Positions 1 through 12,774 of a stretch of 64,000 nucleotides of DNA are shown here, piece by piece. The notes under the pieces are model-generated. The model was not told the DNA's origin. It did not search any database and saw only the letters and a list, made by a program, of their open reading frames with translations. Source of the stretch: Pogostemon cablin (lineage: Eukaryota > Streptophyta > Magnoliopsida > Lamiales > Lamiaceae). Position numbers and translations under genes: made by a program. The stretch is from assembly GCA_023678885.1 (NCBI GenBank), contig CM043002.1, positions 3,304,022 through 3,368,021 of the forward strand, written 5' to 3'. How positions within the stretch are numbered: position 1 is the first letter of the stretch; each line of letters begins with the position of its first letter.

Positions 1-2840
1 ATAAATTGACCAAATTATATAGTTACGAAACTATATTGAAAAAAATATCTAACTTGGGACTGAAATCGACGAAGCCGATTCCTATAGGTCAAAAATGAAT
101 TTAACACCACCGATGTTCCAGTCCATCAAGAAGTATTCATTTTCCCTAAAAGACCGTAATTGACTTTCAATAGAGCAATGGGAAATCTCTCTTGTATCGT
201 CGTCAAGCTGTGGAAAACCCTAGTTCAATTTCAGTAATTATCAATGCCATCCTTTTTTATTATTGTTCTTTAATTGATTTTCGTTTATTTTTGTAATGTT
301 TATTAGTATATTGATTTAACTGATGTGGATTTTATATATACATTTTTTGTTTTATTTATGCGTTAATTAATAAAAGATCTACATGCCACGTTTGATAAGT
401 GGTTGATTCCCCAAATTTGGCTAAGCACGTGATGCGCACATGCATTATTCTGGCAAAAAATTGATTTTCCGAAGAAAATTGAATGTAAATTGAGCAATCA
501 ACAAACATATGGGACTAAATTATAATGAATAAATAATTTGGGTCCGAAATTGAATTTTGTAATATATAGTTGTGGGACTAAAAATAATTTTAATTCTTTT
601 TTTCATATAGTACTAGTGGGTAGTACTTACCTCGTAAGTATGTACTTGAGCTAAAAATTGATTGTATAAGTTACAGTTGTGCTTTTGTTGTAAATATGAA
701 ATTCTAAGATAGGAGGGTAATAACAGATAAGTAGACGCATTTATTCATGTATAAATGCAACGTATACGAAAAAGTGTATACACAAAAGTTAGCTTAAAAC
801 TATTTAAATTGATGTGGAGCCTAGTGAGGAGCGTTGATTTCTTTTTCAACATGCAGCGCTGACTGCATGCATTATGGAAGAGAATTAGATGCGTGAGAGC
901 ATATTTCATTAAGCTGCAAAAGCATGAAATATCATCAACATTAGGGGGAAGATAATACTTCGACAGAGAGAAGACGAATGTGCCAGAAGGTGGACTTAGA
1001 ACTTGCTACCACATTACACTATCAAAATGAGATAATGATGAACAAAACATACGCTCTCAAATTCTTATAAAAAAACCCATATTGACCATTGAATAAAAAA
1101 AACCTAAATCTCATGTCTGCCAGACTTCCCAGTTTACGTATACTGGCCAAAGCGGAATAGTAAGGGGAACAGTAAAAGGGGAAAGTTATAATTAACTTAC
1201 AAATTAATATTCTTAAAATAAAGGGAAAATCATTCATTACACAATTAGGTATTCCAAATTCTGAAATCCTAAGATTCAATTCCAGAAAAATGAACATTCT
1301 CATCTCTAGGCAAAATGTTTACCGTTGTCGAAAATGGTGACATTGCAGAGGAGGGCGTCGTCCAGTTGGGGAGCTAGCAACCTTCACCTATATCGGCCTG
1401 GATGAGAAACAGGGTCCATGTACAACTTCAAAATTACAAAACACAACATTATTTCTATTAACTTGGTGTCAGTTAAATGTTAAGACTCATATCATGAAGA
1501 TAATGATGCACAGCCTAAATTGATTGTGCAACTATCACACATTAAGCAACATCTTTAGGTACGTTGCGCCATGAACTTATAACTTATAAGCATATCAAAA
1601 CCTTGTATCATGGCTGTCTAATCTTTATTAGTAAATTCCTTCATTTTCACTTATCACCCAACAAGCATTTAGTGTAATACTGATTTATGGAGTAAAGTAA
1701 TCATAGTGATATATTGTTATGAAATGTTTTTCAAACTTATCCCAAGTGAAGGAAAAGATATAAATATTATCCACTTGTATTTTTATATGATTTAGACATT
1801 AAAGAATTGAACAGAGGCAGTAATAAAGAGGGTGTTGCTGGTAAAGGAAAAAAAATATGCCATGGATGGTGAGGTGATGAAGAAAAAGCAGCAAAGTGGA
1901 GACGCGAAAGCAACGGCAGAACACAAATGAAAAGTAATTACGACTGAAAGTCTAATAGGCCAGCAATTTCTCGTACACATAGTGGGCGGGAATGGCGAAA
2001 CAAATGAGGTGTAGATTCTACAACAAAAGAGAAGGCTACTATCAAAAAGGCACATAGATGGAGCTGATGAAGTGGAAAAGGAGGGGCACACATGGAAGAG
2101 CATAACACAATTTACAGTGCTGTGCAAGGTTGGAGAAAGCATGGGCAGTTAACGGTGGGAATCGACGATGTCCGGCTCTGGAAATTGGTAATTGTTGCCT
2201 GTGATTGTAGCAGTAATTATATCTTTAGAAAATCATATCTAGGTTCTACCTTGTGTATGAAGGCAACCAATTAAAGAAATGGAAACAACCTGTGTAAGAA
2301 GCCTCCTTGCAATGCAAATAGATTCTCATAACTATTTTTGCAAGAAAACGTTTCATTACTCTCTGCATTGATGATAAAATATGCTTCATATGAAATCTTA
2401 TGAATCAAGAAACTTGAGAAAGTATTTAATTTTACCTGGAAAAGGCTATTTGTTGTGCGGAATTGTATTCTGGGAATAATGCAACCACATTGGAAATTTC
2501 CTGTCATACAGATTAAACAAAATGGGTTACAATTTGCAAAAACACATTAATACAGCTATGTGCTACAAATAAGCTCAAAATTTTTATTCTAAGAAGTAAA
2601 GCCAATGATACAGAGAATAAAGACTGAATGCAAGACTAATTCATAGTTCCATTCAGAATAAGCGTAGTGTCCGACTCTCAAATAACGAACCGCACATTCG
2701 CACAGACTGGACCTGCCTCTAAAATAATACTACATTTTGGAAGAGTTAGTATGAGGTGATGCCAGAATGGGCAAAATATATTTCTATAAAAGTTTTTGGC
2801 CCTTACTCCAGGATAAGACGATATACCCTATATCTTCTCT
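1..2840. other. Intergenic, no supported gene
   Basis: AT-rich sequence with many stops in all frames. Short open frames occur around 1.0-1.3, 1.8-2.3 and 2.3-2.5 kb, but none shows a recognisable domain, a convincing exon border or plant-like coding content. A slightly more GC-rich patch near 1310-1440 could be an old gene fragment, but I cannot identify it. Confidence 0.6.
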
Positions 2841-2919
2841 CACTTTTTTTTTTTTACTTTTGCATTTTACAAAATATATTTTCAAGTTTATAAGACTTGC
2901 AAATTCCTATAAATCTTTG

Positions 2920-5560
2920 AAAGACCTCTAAATTTGTCAAAAATTTACACAAGATCAATGTTGCCCTTGGTGTTGGCATTAATGTTGTCTCTTATGTATA
3001 CCATACTAGGTCACTTACTCTTGCAATTGGATATTATTGACTACTTAAAAACTCAACCCCAATAATAAATGCTCAAGGAAGTCAATGTTGCCCCTAGTAT
3101 TGCCATTAATGTTGCCTCCTATGTTTACCAAACCAAGACAACTATTCTAGCAACTAGATATTAATGAAATTATAAACGCAACACCATATAGCCTACTTAG
3201 ACACCCAATGTAAACCTCAAATTTTTTAGGGCTACAGATGCTTGGTTAAAAATGCTAAAGCATGTCAATGTAGCCCCAGGTGCTACCATTAATGTTGTCT
3301 ATTATGTAAACCATACTGCCTACCATACTTAGTTTTTTTAATTCTTTCTACATTTTACGTGATAAAACCAATTGAGTGTTAGTAGAGTGTGATTTATTAA
3401 TAATTCTGACATGTATAAATATTATCAGAGAAATCCATATGTGGCCTTGGTTTAATATCAAGGACCGATTTATCCATTCAGACTTGTCTATTACTCAAAC
3501 AACTAAAATGGCAACTCAACCGACAACTTACACCTTAGTGAATACCTATTGGACTTACATATAAGGCTCCAAGGGTATACCATATGTTTCCGAATTATAA
3601 GCAAAATCCTTTTATATGTGGCCATGGTTTAATATCAAGGATCGATTTATCGACCTAGCCTCTTCCATAGCTAAGGCAACTAAAATGGCAACTAAATCAG
3701 CCACTTACACCTGCTTAGTGAAAATCTACTTGGACTTGCAAAGTTTTTCATATTTTAGTCTTTTATTATGTTGTTGTTTTTAAAGGGTTTGGGGTTATGG
3801 ATTTTATAATCAATGTCTACTATAAACGAATAAATTTCAACTAATTAAGTAATTAAATCTAGTTTAATTTGCAAATAATTAAACAAAATTTTCTTTAAGG
3901 CTACAGATGTTTGGTTAAAAATGCTCAAGTAAGTCAATGTTGTCACTAGTGTTGCCACTAATGTTGTCTCTTATATTTAGCAAACCAGGACAGCTATTCT
4001 AGCAACTAGATATTAATGAAATTATTAACGCATCCCCTATGTCCTTACTTTGGCACCCTACTTAAACCTCGAATCCTTTAAGGCTATAGATGCTTGGTTA
4101 AAAATGCCCAAGCAGGTCAATGTTGCCTCTGGTGTTGCTATTAATGTTGCCTCTTACGTTTACCATACCAGGAGTCATACTCACAACTAGATATTAATGA
4201 AATTCTAAATCCAACCCCTAAGACCAACGTTGGCACCCTACTTAAACCTCAAATTCTCTAAGGCTATAAATGCTTGGTTAAAAACGCTCAAGCAAGTCAA
4301 TGTTGCCACTAGTGTTGCCTTTAATAGTTACCATACCAAGGCAGCTAATCTCCCAATAGGAAATTAATGACTACATAAACCCAACCCCTAAACCCTACTT
4401 AGGCACCTGACTTACTTTAACCCCTTACTTTTTAGAGCTACATATTCTTGGTTAAAAATGCTCAAGTAGGTAAATGTTGTCACTGGTGTTGCCAGTAATG
4501 TTGCCTTTTATGTTTACCATACTAGGGCACCTACTCTCTCAACTGGATATTAATGACCACTTAAATTCAGCCCTAAGGCCCTACTTATGCACTCTTTAGT
4601 TTTAAAACGCTCAAGAAGGTCAATGTTGCCCCTTATGTTGCCATTAATGTTGCCTCTTATGTTTACTAAACTAAGACAAGTTCTACTCTAACAACTGGAT
4701 ATTAATGTCATTCTAAACCCATCCCCTAAGACCCTACTTAAGAACCCTAGTTATAGGATTGTAAGAATTTATAAGACTTTGCAAGTCCTATAAGTTGTAA
4801 AAAGTTAGGAGATTTGCAAAATTTAATCATTTGTGTCGATTATGATCCTGTAATTTTTTAATTTTACAATTTTATACCTTTGACAAAATAAATTCATAGG
4901 ACTTAGCATAATGTGGTTATTATTTCTCGCAAGTCATGTAAGTTATGTAGAATAATTGAAAAATAACTTTAATTGATAAAGTAAAATTTTGCAAGGCTAA
5001 AATTCACAATCAACTTTTTTATAAAAACTAGAAAAAAATTTTTAACACTTAGGTTGCTCATTAGGTTGCCATTAATGTTGACTGTTATGTTTACCATACC
5101 AAGACACCTAAACCAAACACCTAGAACCCTACTTAGGCACCCTAATTAGACCCCTTATTCTTTAGGGTTATAGATGATTGGTTAAAAATGAGGGAGAAGA
5201 TCAATGTTCCCATGGAGTTACCATTAATATTGCCTATACTGTTTGACATACTAGGACACTTAGTCTCGCAAATGGACACAGATGCTTGGTTAAACACGTT
5301 CAAGGAGGTCAATGCTGCCTCTAGTGTTGCCATTAATGTTGTCTCTTATGTTTAGCAAACTAGAAAACATACTTACAATTGGATATCAGTGGAACCCTAA
5401 ACCCTACCCTTAAGACACTACTTTGGCACCCTACTTAAACCTCGAATTCTTTAGGGCTACAGATGCTTGGTTAAACACACTCAAGCTGGTCAGTGTTGCC
5501 CCTGGTGTTGCTATTATTGTTGCCCCTGGTGATAATTAAAGAACTTATTCAATAATATTT
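2920..5560. repeat. Degenerate ~180 bp tandem repeat array
   Basis: About twelve diverged copies of one unit follow each other. Each contains a core like TCAATGTTGCCCCTAGTGTT, then GCCATTAATGTTGCCTCTTA, then TTTACCATAC, an interval with GGATATTAATGA and CCTACTTAGGCACC, and finally GGCTACAGATGCTTGGTTAA. Cores begin near 2957, 3084, 3264, 3926, 4118, 4298, 4471, 4619, 5055, 5200, 5309 and 5488, so spacing is often 173-192 bp but varies. A different direct duplication of about 177 bp interrupts the array at 3420-3740 (two copies of a block starting TGTGGCC). No long reading frame runs through the units. It could be a local satellite or internal repeats of a large non-coding transposon. Confidence 0.8.
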
Positions 5561-6089
5561 TGTTTTATTGTATCCTTATGTGGTTCAAAATTTTGTAAAA
5601 TCGTCAGTTCTTTTGTAAAGTTTTTTTTTTTTTTTGCAAAATTTAGAAGCCTTGAAAATACTTACAAGACTTTGCAAGTTCTATAAATTTGAAAATAGTT
5701 TTTTGCAAAATGACCTAAACCAAAAAAAATTCTAAGTTATATCTCTAAAACTAAAAACTTTACCAACTACATGCTCAACTACGAAAAAAAATCATCAAAA
5801 AATTAAATTGATAAAATTAATTTATTCGTTTAAAGTAGACATTGATTAAATATAAATCAAATATTTTTGTAGCCCCTAATTTTTTGTTGTATAGATTTTC
5901 ACAAAATTAACTATCATTAGATCAATTAAAACTGATGACAACACATATAACAATAATAACAAATTTAATTTTAATATTTAAGTCATAAAAAAAATTCAAT
6001 TTTTGTCATTTTGCAATTTTTTTAAAACTTATAGGACATATAAATTCTTATAAATTCGTTTAAAGCATACAGTACTTGCAAAGATTTCA

Positions 6090-6460
6090 AAGATTTCAGC
6101 CAAAATTAATAGCATCTCCGAGGAAAACATTGATCTGCTAAAGCATTTTAACCAAGCATATGTAGCCCTAAAGATTAAGGGGTTTAATTAGGGTGTCAAA
6201 GTATGATTTTAGGGGTTGGGTTTATAATATTATTTTAATATCCAGTTGATAAAGTAGGTTACTCAGTATGGTAAACATAATAGGTAACATTAATGACAAC
6301 TCTAGAGGCAACATTGACTAGCTTGAGTGTTTTTAACAAAACATCTGTAGCCCATAAAGAATAAGGAGTTTATTAATATCCGATTGGTAGAGTATGTTAC
6401 TCAGTATTGGTAAACATAACACGCAACATTAATGGAAAATTTAGGGGCAACATTGATTCG
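6090..6460 (-). repeat. Inverted copies of the ~180 bp unit
   Basis: At least two units like those at 2.9-5.6 kb appear here in the opposite orientation. The reverse complements of the motifs for TCAATGTTGCC, GCCATTAATGTT and GGCTACAGATG-TTGGTTAAAA can be read near 6128, 6290-6320 and 6400-6445. The array plus this arm gives a large imperfect inverted arrangement. Confidence 0.7.
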
Positions 6461-7977
6461 GTATGAACATCCATATCGCTAACACATGAACTTTTAAAAA
6501 TTTAGAAGCCTTGCAAAAATAGGACTTTTCAAATCATATAAATTTGAAAATAGTTTTTGCAAAGTGATCAAAACTAAAAATAATAATAAATTAAAAGTTA
6601 TAGGTCAAAAAATTAAAAACCTTAACAACTAAAAAATTTCATCAAACAATTAACTTGATAAAAATAAATAATTATTTTAATTTTATACGCATTAAAGTAG
6701 GTATTGATTATATATAAATCAAATATTTTTATACCCCGATTTTTATTTTTATTTTATTATTATTTATTATTATTATTATTAAATTTTTTTGGTATAGTTC
6801 TTCACTAAAGTAGCTATAATTAGATTAACAAAATTGATGATAACATATATATCAACAGCAAATTTATTTTTAATATTGTAGTCCCATACATTTTTTTTTC
6901 AATTTTGTTCATTTTGCAATTTTTTAAAAATATTTATGAGACTTGCAAAGTCTTATAAATTCGTTTATTTTTTTCCTCATTTTAAAAAAAAATATATTTT
7001 CAACTTTGTAAGACTTTGCAAGTCCTATAAATCTTAGCAAGACCTCTAAATTTCGCAAAAAAAATTATAAAAGGGCTAAAAATTTACAAAATTTTGAACC
7101 ACATTAGTAAATAATAAAAATAAACTATTGTTGAATTAGTTTTTTTTTTTTCGTTTATCACTTACAGCAACAAAGATACCAACAATATGACCATTTTTTC
7201 TATACACTTCTATGATTAATTAAACCAAAAAAATGTTGATTATATTATTGAACTTTCAAGTTGAGTTCTTTCGTAAAATATTTGCAAAACTTAAAGAATC
7301 GCAAGAATTTATAAAACATTGCAAGTCCTATAAATTGTAAAAAAGTTGTTGCAAAAGGACCAAAATTAAAGTAGTAAAATCATTACGAGACTTACAAAAT
7401 TTAATCATTGTATCAATTATGGTCCAGTAATTTTTTTATAGTGTGGTTACATCGTGAATAGTTGAGATCAGTCGACGCTTTTTATAATCGAACAAAGAAT
7501 AATGACAACAAAACAAAATTTATTTAGATTTATAGATTGCTAAAGTGTATTAAAAGTTGGCTGTGTATATCTTTTCATACCCTTATTTGTTATTGTGTGG
7601 TCATACCATGAATAAAAATGAAAGAAATGTTAGTAATTAATATTTGTTTAATTGTTTGCAAAAGAAAAAATATCATTATCAGTATACAGCTAGTAGTTTG
7701 AATAAAATTAAATAATTAATTAGAGATAATTTATTTTAATCATTTGCTGAAATGTTTTTAAAAGTTGGGAATAAAGTTGGTAATTAAATTGTTTATATTG
7801 ATACTAATTTTGCGTGTGAGTATTTTAAAGTTTAATTAATGTCTACTTTAAGTGAATAAAATAAAAACAATTAATTATGGAATTATTTTAAATTTATTAG
7901 TATGGAGATAGCTTAATTACACTCAAATAGAATGAAACAAAGAAAAAACTACTAACTACAAAATACACTCTTAAGAT

Positions 7978-7978
7978 C

Positions 7979-8057
<79 letters not shown>

Positions 8058-8086
8058 ATTATTATTATGATCTCTTTATTTTATGA

Positions 8087-8129
<43 letters not shown>

Positions 8130-8135
8130 TTAGTA
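7978..8135. repeat. (AAT)n / (ATT)n trinucleotide repeats
   Basis: About 24 AAT-type units are followed by an interrupted stretch and then ATT-type units, so that the two can fold back on each other as a long A-T hairpin. Confidence 0.95.
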
Positions 8136-8146
8136 TTAGGTTAGGT

Positions 8147-8380
8147 CTTGTGTGAGATCGTCTCAGGTAAATCCTTATGTGAGACATATAAAAAGTGATA
8201 ACATCATTAATAAAAAATTATACTTAATCAATAAAAAGTGATAATGATGCAATTAACTATTTCATGAACAATTTATAGTATAAATAAAAAAGTGATAACA
8301 TTTTATAGTGAAAGTGATAATATTATATATCATATTTTATCCGTCTCACGTAATGCTTAGATGAGACGGTCTCACACAAG
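8147..8380. mobile_element. MITE family A (TIR CTTGTGTGAGA)
   Basis: Terminal inverted repeats CTTGTGTGAGATCGTCTCA and TGAGACGGTCTCACACAAG frame about 234 bp of non-coding AT-rich DNA with repeated AAAAAGTGATAA motifs. Related copies lie at about 39499-39739 and, more diverged, 37030-37296. A terminus-like fragment is at 8889-8935. No transposase; superfamily not certain. Confidence 0.8.
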
Positions 8381-8392
8381 TCTTTGTCGTAT

Positions 8393-8507
8393 TATAATTA
8401 TTTTATTATTATTATTTATTTATTTTTAGTTGTGTGGTTGTATAATGGACATTAGGTATTAGTCAATACCTTGTTAAATTGAATAAAGTAAAAGTTATTA
8501 TAATTAT

Positions 8508-8538
<31 letters not shown>

Positions 8539-8610
8539 TTAGTTGTGTGGTTGTATAATGGACATTAGGTATTAGTCAATACCTTGTTAAATTGAATAAA
8601 GTAAAAGTTG
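8393..8610. repeat. Tandem duplication, ~110 bp
   Basis: A block starting ATTATAATTATTTTATTATT and ending GAATAAAGTAAAAGTT is present twice, back to back, nearly identical apart from the length of the ATT/TTTA run. It looks recent. Confidence 0.9.
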
Positions 8611-9059
8611 TCTGTATAGTTGACATTTTTTGTTGGTAGTTTGTTTTGCCTCCTTTTTTATTTAGTGTGGTTATACGATGGATATTATGGGTAATTCAAA
8701 TCCTTATTCACTCGAACAAAGAAAAATTGCAACATAAAAAATAAAAAAAATTGGAAATTTTAAAAAATTCCATCACATAATCCAACACAATTTTTCGGTT
8801 GGAATATTTCATGGACAAAATAATGTATTACTTAGATTTGAATCCTTTACCTCATTTGCATATCTTCTATCAATTTAACTAGGGCAAATCTTGTGTGAGA
8901 CCATCTTTTGTGAGATTATCTTACACTTATTGATAGCTAAGCACATTCAAGGACATGGGATTGTATATATGATCAAAATTATAAAAATTTAAGCTATTAA
9001 AAAGATACAACCATTTTCTAGAATTACAAAGCAGCTAAAAATTTTGTAAGATTGCTTTT

Positions 9060-9535
9060 CAAGCTCAAGGACCTGGATCAGTACTAGGAGGGGAAGTGTG
9101 GGGGTGTAGGCATGGATGGAGTTCGAGTCTACACAAACATAGTAAATGGGGCCAGGCTTCCCTTCACATTGAAGCCGTCGAATGGGACCACCACCGCCGG
9201 TGGATGTGTGGCCATGGATATTCAGTTGGCATGTTAGAAGTATTCAGCCAACATGGAATAATGGCAAATATGTCTTTGCGTTCTGCATTTTTAACAAACG
9301 GGGCGTGGAATGGAACAAATGTCCAAAAATATACTACATTATAGATTTATAATAAAATGAATTTCAAGGGAAATAGAGCTATAGTCTAATTCTCAGTTAG
9401 CGACTGGGCTCTATAATGAGTTCTTGTTTCTCTTCTCTTCTCTTCATCCTTCATGCATTTAGCATAAGCTTCAAAATCACAACTCTCCATGTTTTCCTAC
9501 CAAATCAGCATTCCAGCTTCTACATGTCGAGTAGA
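9060..9535. other. Unidentified, possibly degenerate coding DNA
   Basis: More GC-rich than its surroundings. An open frame (9096-9344, plus) and two other frames each carry protein-like stretches, but no family is recognisable and frames are broken. This is the left flank of the retrotransposon insertion at 9541. Confidence 0.3.
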
Positions 9536-9540
9536 GCTTC

Positions 9541-10323
9541 TGACGCGGGAATTTTGGATGAAGATTTGAAGTCTGCAACATGGAAAAGCTATCCATTAAT
9601 GAAGACCTTAAACTCAATACATTTGAACAAAATGGTCCAACTATACAGCATTAACTCAGCAGGAGATCATGAACAGTCAGTCCAATTCACGAATTTATCT
9701 GTTTTGATTTGGAAAGAGTTATGGTTCATGCCATATACCATTGGAAAGCTCTTGAAGTCTAGTTTTCTACAAAATTTATGGATTTCAAAAATAGTATTCC
9801 TACAGAAAGTTATGGCCATTTGACTAAAGTGTGGCAGGCTGTGCATCATGCGAGAAGTTACGGGGCAAGCTCATACTTTGCTGATTTTGGTGGTTCGTCT
9901 CTTCATGAAGAACCTTGGTATCTACCTATTCTTAGTCTTTGATTATCTTACATTTATTAGAGTCTAAGTTCATATTTTCTATGTCTTGAATATGTTCAAA
10001 TCTCATTTATTTCCTTTGACTCACATGGAGGGTTGTTCCAACTCATGTCTATATAATGGATATCCTATGTATGCTCTTAAGCAGCCAATTTCGAATTTAA
10101 ACATATTTTGAGCTTTTAAGCTTGTTTAGAAGATGTTATCTTCTTGTATCTTACTATAAACTCTTTTGGTGGATTCCTAGAGTGGTGAGTGTGTCTCTTA
10201 GTCTTTCGGTGGATTCCTTAAGACGACGAGATTGTTCCAAACTTGTGGTGGATTCCATAGGTGAGGAATTGTATCCGAGTATGTGCTTGTGTTGCCTCCT
10301 ACTTCTCTAAAATCCCGGTGTCA
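9541..10323 (+). repeat. 5' LTR
   Basis: 783 bp, starts TGACGCGGGAATTTTGG and ends AAATCCCGGTGTCA; the termini are inverted repeats of each other. A TATA-like TCTATATAATGG lies near 10047. Confidence 0.95.
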
Positions 10324-10326
10324 AAG

Positions 10327-10341
10327 TGGTTATCAGAGCTT
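10327..10341 (+). promoter_or_regulatory. Primer-binding site (tRNA-iMet-like)
   Basis: TGGTTATCAGAGC begins 3 bp after the 5' LTR. It differs from the common plant initiator-Met site TGGTATCAGAGC by one extra T. Confidence 0.8.
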
Positions 10342-10350
10342 TGGTTAGCG

Positions 10351-11361
10351 ATGACAACTCATGATATTGAGTTAGAAGATTTAAGGAGACAAGTGCAACT
10401 ACTCAAGCAACGCCTTGCGCGTGGCAAACATCTTGAACGTGATGCTGATTTCAATCCATTTCATGGTGACAGAAGTAGCAGCTCAAGTGATAATGCATCT
10501 CGACGTCTACGTGTTCGAAGGAGCAGTGTTCGTAGTAAATCTTTTGGTTTTAAAGCTGATATTCCAGATTTTGATGGAAGAAATGATCCCGAAGAATTCA
10601 TTGATTGGCTCAATTCTATTGAGAGAGTCTTTGAGTTCGAAGATATTCAAGAAGAATACAAGGTGAAGCTGGTGGTCATCAAATTGAAGAAATGTGCATC
10701 CCTATGGTGGGAGCATCTTAAGAAGCAGCGTGCTCGTGATGGCAAGAGGAAGATTAGAACGTGGGACAAAATGAAGAAGGAGTTAAGGAGGAAATTCTTG
10801 CCAGATTATTATCTGCAAGATTATTTTCTTAAATGTCACAACTCCAAACAAAAAGAATCAAGTGGTTTTGGTAGACGTTTCTCGTCGAGTGGTGATGCTT
10901 ATAGCCGAAGGAGTGCTTCCACTTCCAAGAACGTTCCAACTACAAAAGATACGAAATAAAAAGTTGCTGCAAGTAAAGGTAGTGCTGATTTTTTGAAACC
11001 AAGTGCTGCAACTAATCAAAAAAGTTGTTTCAAGTGCAAGGGGCTTGGACACATTGCTGCTGATTGTCCAAATCGGAGAATCATTGTTCTTGTTGAGGAA
11101 GAGCAAGAAGAGGAGAAGCCGGTTTATGACGAAAGTGAAGATGAGTATGATGAAGAGGAACATGATGAATCAACACCAATCTATGATGAGTATGATGAAG
11201 ATGTCGGTTTCGAAGATCATGGAGAAGATTTGGAAATATGGCGTAGCCTCGATGCCACATATGCTGAGGATGATCCGTGGCTTCATAACAATATTTTTCA
11301 CACAAGTTGCATGACAAATGACAAGGAGTTCATGATGTGGAACCTGAACAGATTCCACTAG
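10351..11361 (+). pseudogene. gag: gag of the Ty3/gypsy element, broken
   Basis: Gag packages the element RNA into virus-like particles. The frame starts at ATG 10351, ten bases after the primer-binding site. Residues 1-40 contain a coiled-coil-like segment (IELEDLRRQVQLLKQRLA). The retrotransposon gag domain follows, with a recognisable IPDFDGRNDPEEFIDWLNSI and a LWWEHLKKQRAR segment. After FLPDYYLQDYF the usual second half of the domain is missing and a serine-rich linker follows at once. An in-frame TAA at 10957-10959 breaks the frame; the same frame continues beyond it to a CCHC zinc knuckle (CX2CX4HX4C, CFKCKGLGHIAADC at about 11026-11067) and a very acidic tail rich in Glu, Asp and Tyr, ending at 11361. 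I see no protease motif. The family assignment is firm; the protein is presumably inactive. Confidence 0.85.
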
Positions 11362-12765
11362 GCCTTCCTCCAATGAAGAACATTCAACATTGCATTGATT
11401 TTGCAAGCGATGCTTCTTTATTGAATAAGGCAATTTATCGAATGAATCCGAAGCATCATAACGAGTTGCAAAGGCAGAAGCAAGAGCTCGTGGATAAAGG
11501 CTTGCTAAGGAAAAGTTTTGGAAAGGTGTTCGAAGTGGATCGATATATTTCAAATGTGGGGTTCAGATGAGTTCTTAGCCAAGAAGATCATGAAGCTTTG
11601 AAATACTTGAATTCAAAGCAGAAGTTGAATCCATGGCATAGTAAATGGATTGAGTTATTACAAGCATTCAACCTTGTGATCAAGCACAAATCTGGTGTGC
11701 TAAATCAAGTGGCGGATGTTCTTAATCGATGGCACTCTTTGTTGACTACTTTGCAAGTGAATGTGGTCGGGTTTGAGGTGATGAAAGATCCCTACAATAA
11801 TGATTCATACTTTGGCAGAATGTGGGAGGAATTTTTAAAAGCTTCATTCAAGCTTTTCTTGATTCATGATGGTTATCTCTTCAAAGGTAACTTGTTATAT
11901 GTTCTTGATTGTTCTTTGAAGCTAACATTTATTGATGAAGCACATAGTGGAGGTCAGCTTGCTGGATATTTTGGAAGAGATGTCAAGAAGAAGTGTGTTG
12001 AAAGATGCAAAGTACTTGTCATGAGCAAAATTCAGGTCTGTACACTCCTTTTCCGGAACCGTTATGTCCATGGGAAGATGTAAGTATGGACTTTGTTATT
12101 GGGTTGCCTCGCACCCAAATGAACAAGGATTCGGTGATGGTGGATGTTGATCGGTTATCAATGATGTCTCATTTCATTCCTTGCATCAAAACAATGGATG
12201 CAACTCATGATCTTTACTTCAAGGAATTGCATGAGAAGGTTTTAAGAGAGATTGACAAGCAAAATATAAGATTCAAGAAGAATGCTGATAAGAATCGACG
12301 TATGAAGGAAATTCAGAAGCAAGTTTGTGTGCAGTGGAAGCGGATGATGCAGTGCATATGGGGTAAATTCAAAATAATTCTGGTATCGATCGGCAATGAT
12401 TCAGATAGTGAGCAGTATATGGATAGAAAGCTCTTTCAGTTTAGTTTCAAATGCAACAAACGGAGAGTCATTTGGAATTTTATACAAGAAGTTATGTCTA
12501 TTCTTCTGGAAGGTGGCAGAAGCACTCAAAGATCTGCCAAATTCATGCAATGGAAGTTTTTGAAGTCTTTCCAACAATCCTTTCTTGGTCAGGTCATCCT
12601 AATTACTATATTAATTGTTGCAATAATGTTGTTCAAGGTTTTAGGTGGTCAAGTGGTGATTAATGGTGGAGTTGCTAGTGTCTTGGCTATTTTCAATGTT
12701 GCTGAATTTTCACCATATGTTGATGATGAAGAAGGTTCAGATTCGAGGACGAATCTTTTCCAACC
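11362..12765 (+). pseudogene. pol: pol remnants (RT, RNase H, integrase), stitched by deletions
   Basis: Pieces of pol lie in the right order but each is cut. An N-terminal reverse transcriptase strip (GLPPMKNIQHCIDF to DKGLLRKS, 11364-11520) is followed at once by an RNase H start (FEVD near 11530) and VLSQE near 11573. This runs directly into the later DHEALKYLNS block (11588) and the KHKSGVLNQVADVLNRW motif. The polymerase core with its YxDD box and the RNase H centre are absent. Integrase shows GYLFKGN and the HSGGQLAGYFGRD strip, then a joined zinc-binding piece, then a core start (PWEDVSMDFVIGLPRTQ, 12067-12117); the core then stops after FKE. The 3' end retains the RTNLFQPGEN tail at about 12747-12774. 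Several frames are used. Confidence 0.85.
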
Positions 12766-12774
12766 AGGGGAGAA
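12766..12774 (+). promoter_or_regulatory. Polypurine tract
   Basis: AGGGGAGAA directly precedes the 3' LTR, the expected place for plus-strand priming. Confidence 0.85.

Larger units (their letters stand above)
2840..7450. repeat. Dispersed 20-bp motif around the array
   Basis: A motif close to GACTTTGCAAGTCCTATAAA, with an internal near-palindrome GACTTGCAAAGTC, recurs near 2890, 3732, 4775, 5668, 6070, 6510, 6945, 7010 and 7310. A longer block starting AAATTTAGAAGCCTTG occurs at about 5640-5870 and again at about 6500-6720, a direct duplication of roughly 850 bp spacing. Short repeated subterminal motifs of this kind are known from plant CACTA elements, but I found no clear CACTA termini, so the assignment is open. 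Confidence 0.55.

Noticed and set aside
1792..2142. 116-codon minus-strand frame
   Set aside because: Rich in Cys, Phe and Ser without domain, no splice context, and a complementary frame is also partly open.
5390..5412. Telomere-like CCCTAAACCCTA words
   Set aside because: Only two adjacent units, and they arise as variants within the 180 bp repeat (AACCCTA, ACCCTACTT), not a telomeric tract.
2920..5560. CRISPR-like array (regular repeats with spacers)
   Set aside because: Units are 150-190 bp, diverged along their whole length, and the genome is plant nuclear.
9667..9849. Open frames in the LTRs (repeated at 12901-13083)
   Set aside because: They are part of LTR sequence and duplicated only because the LTRs are.
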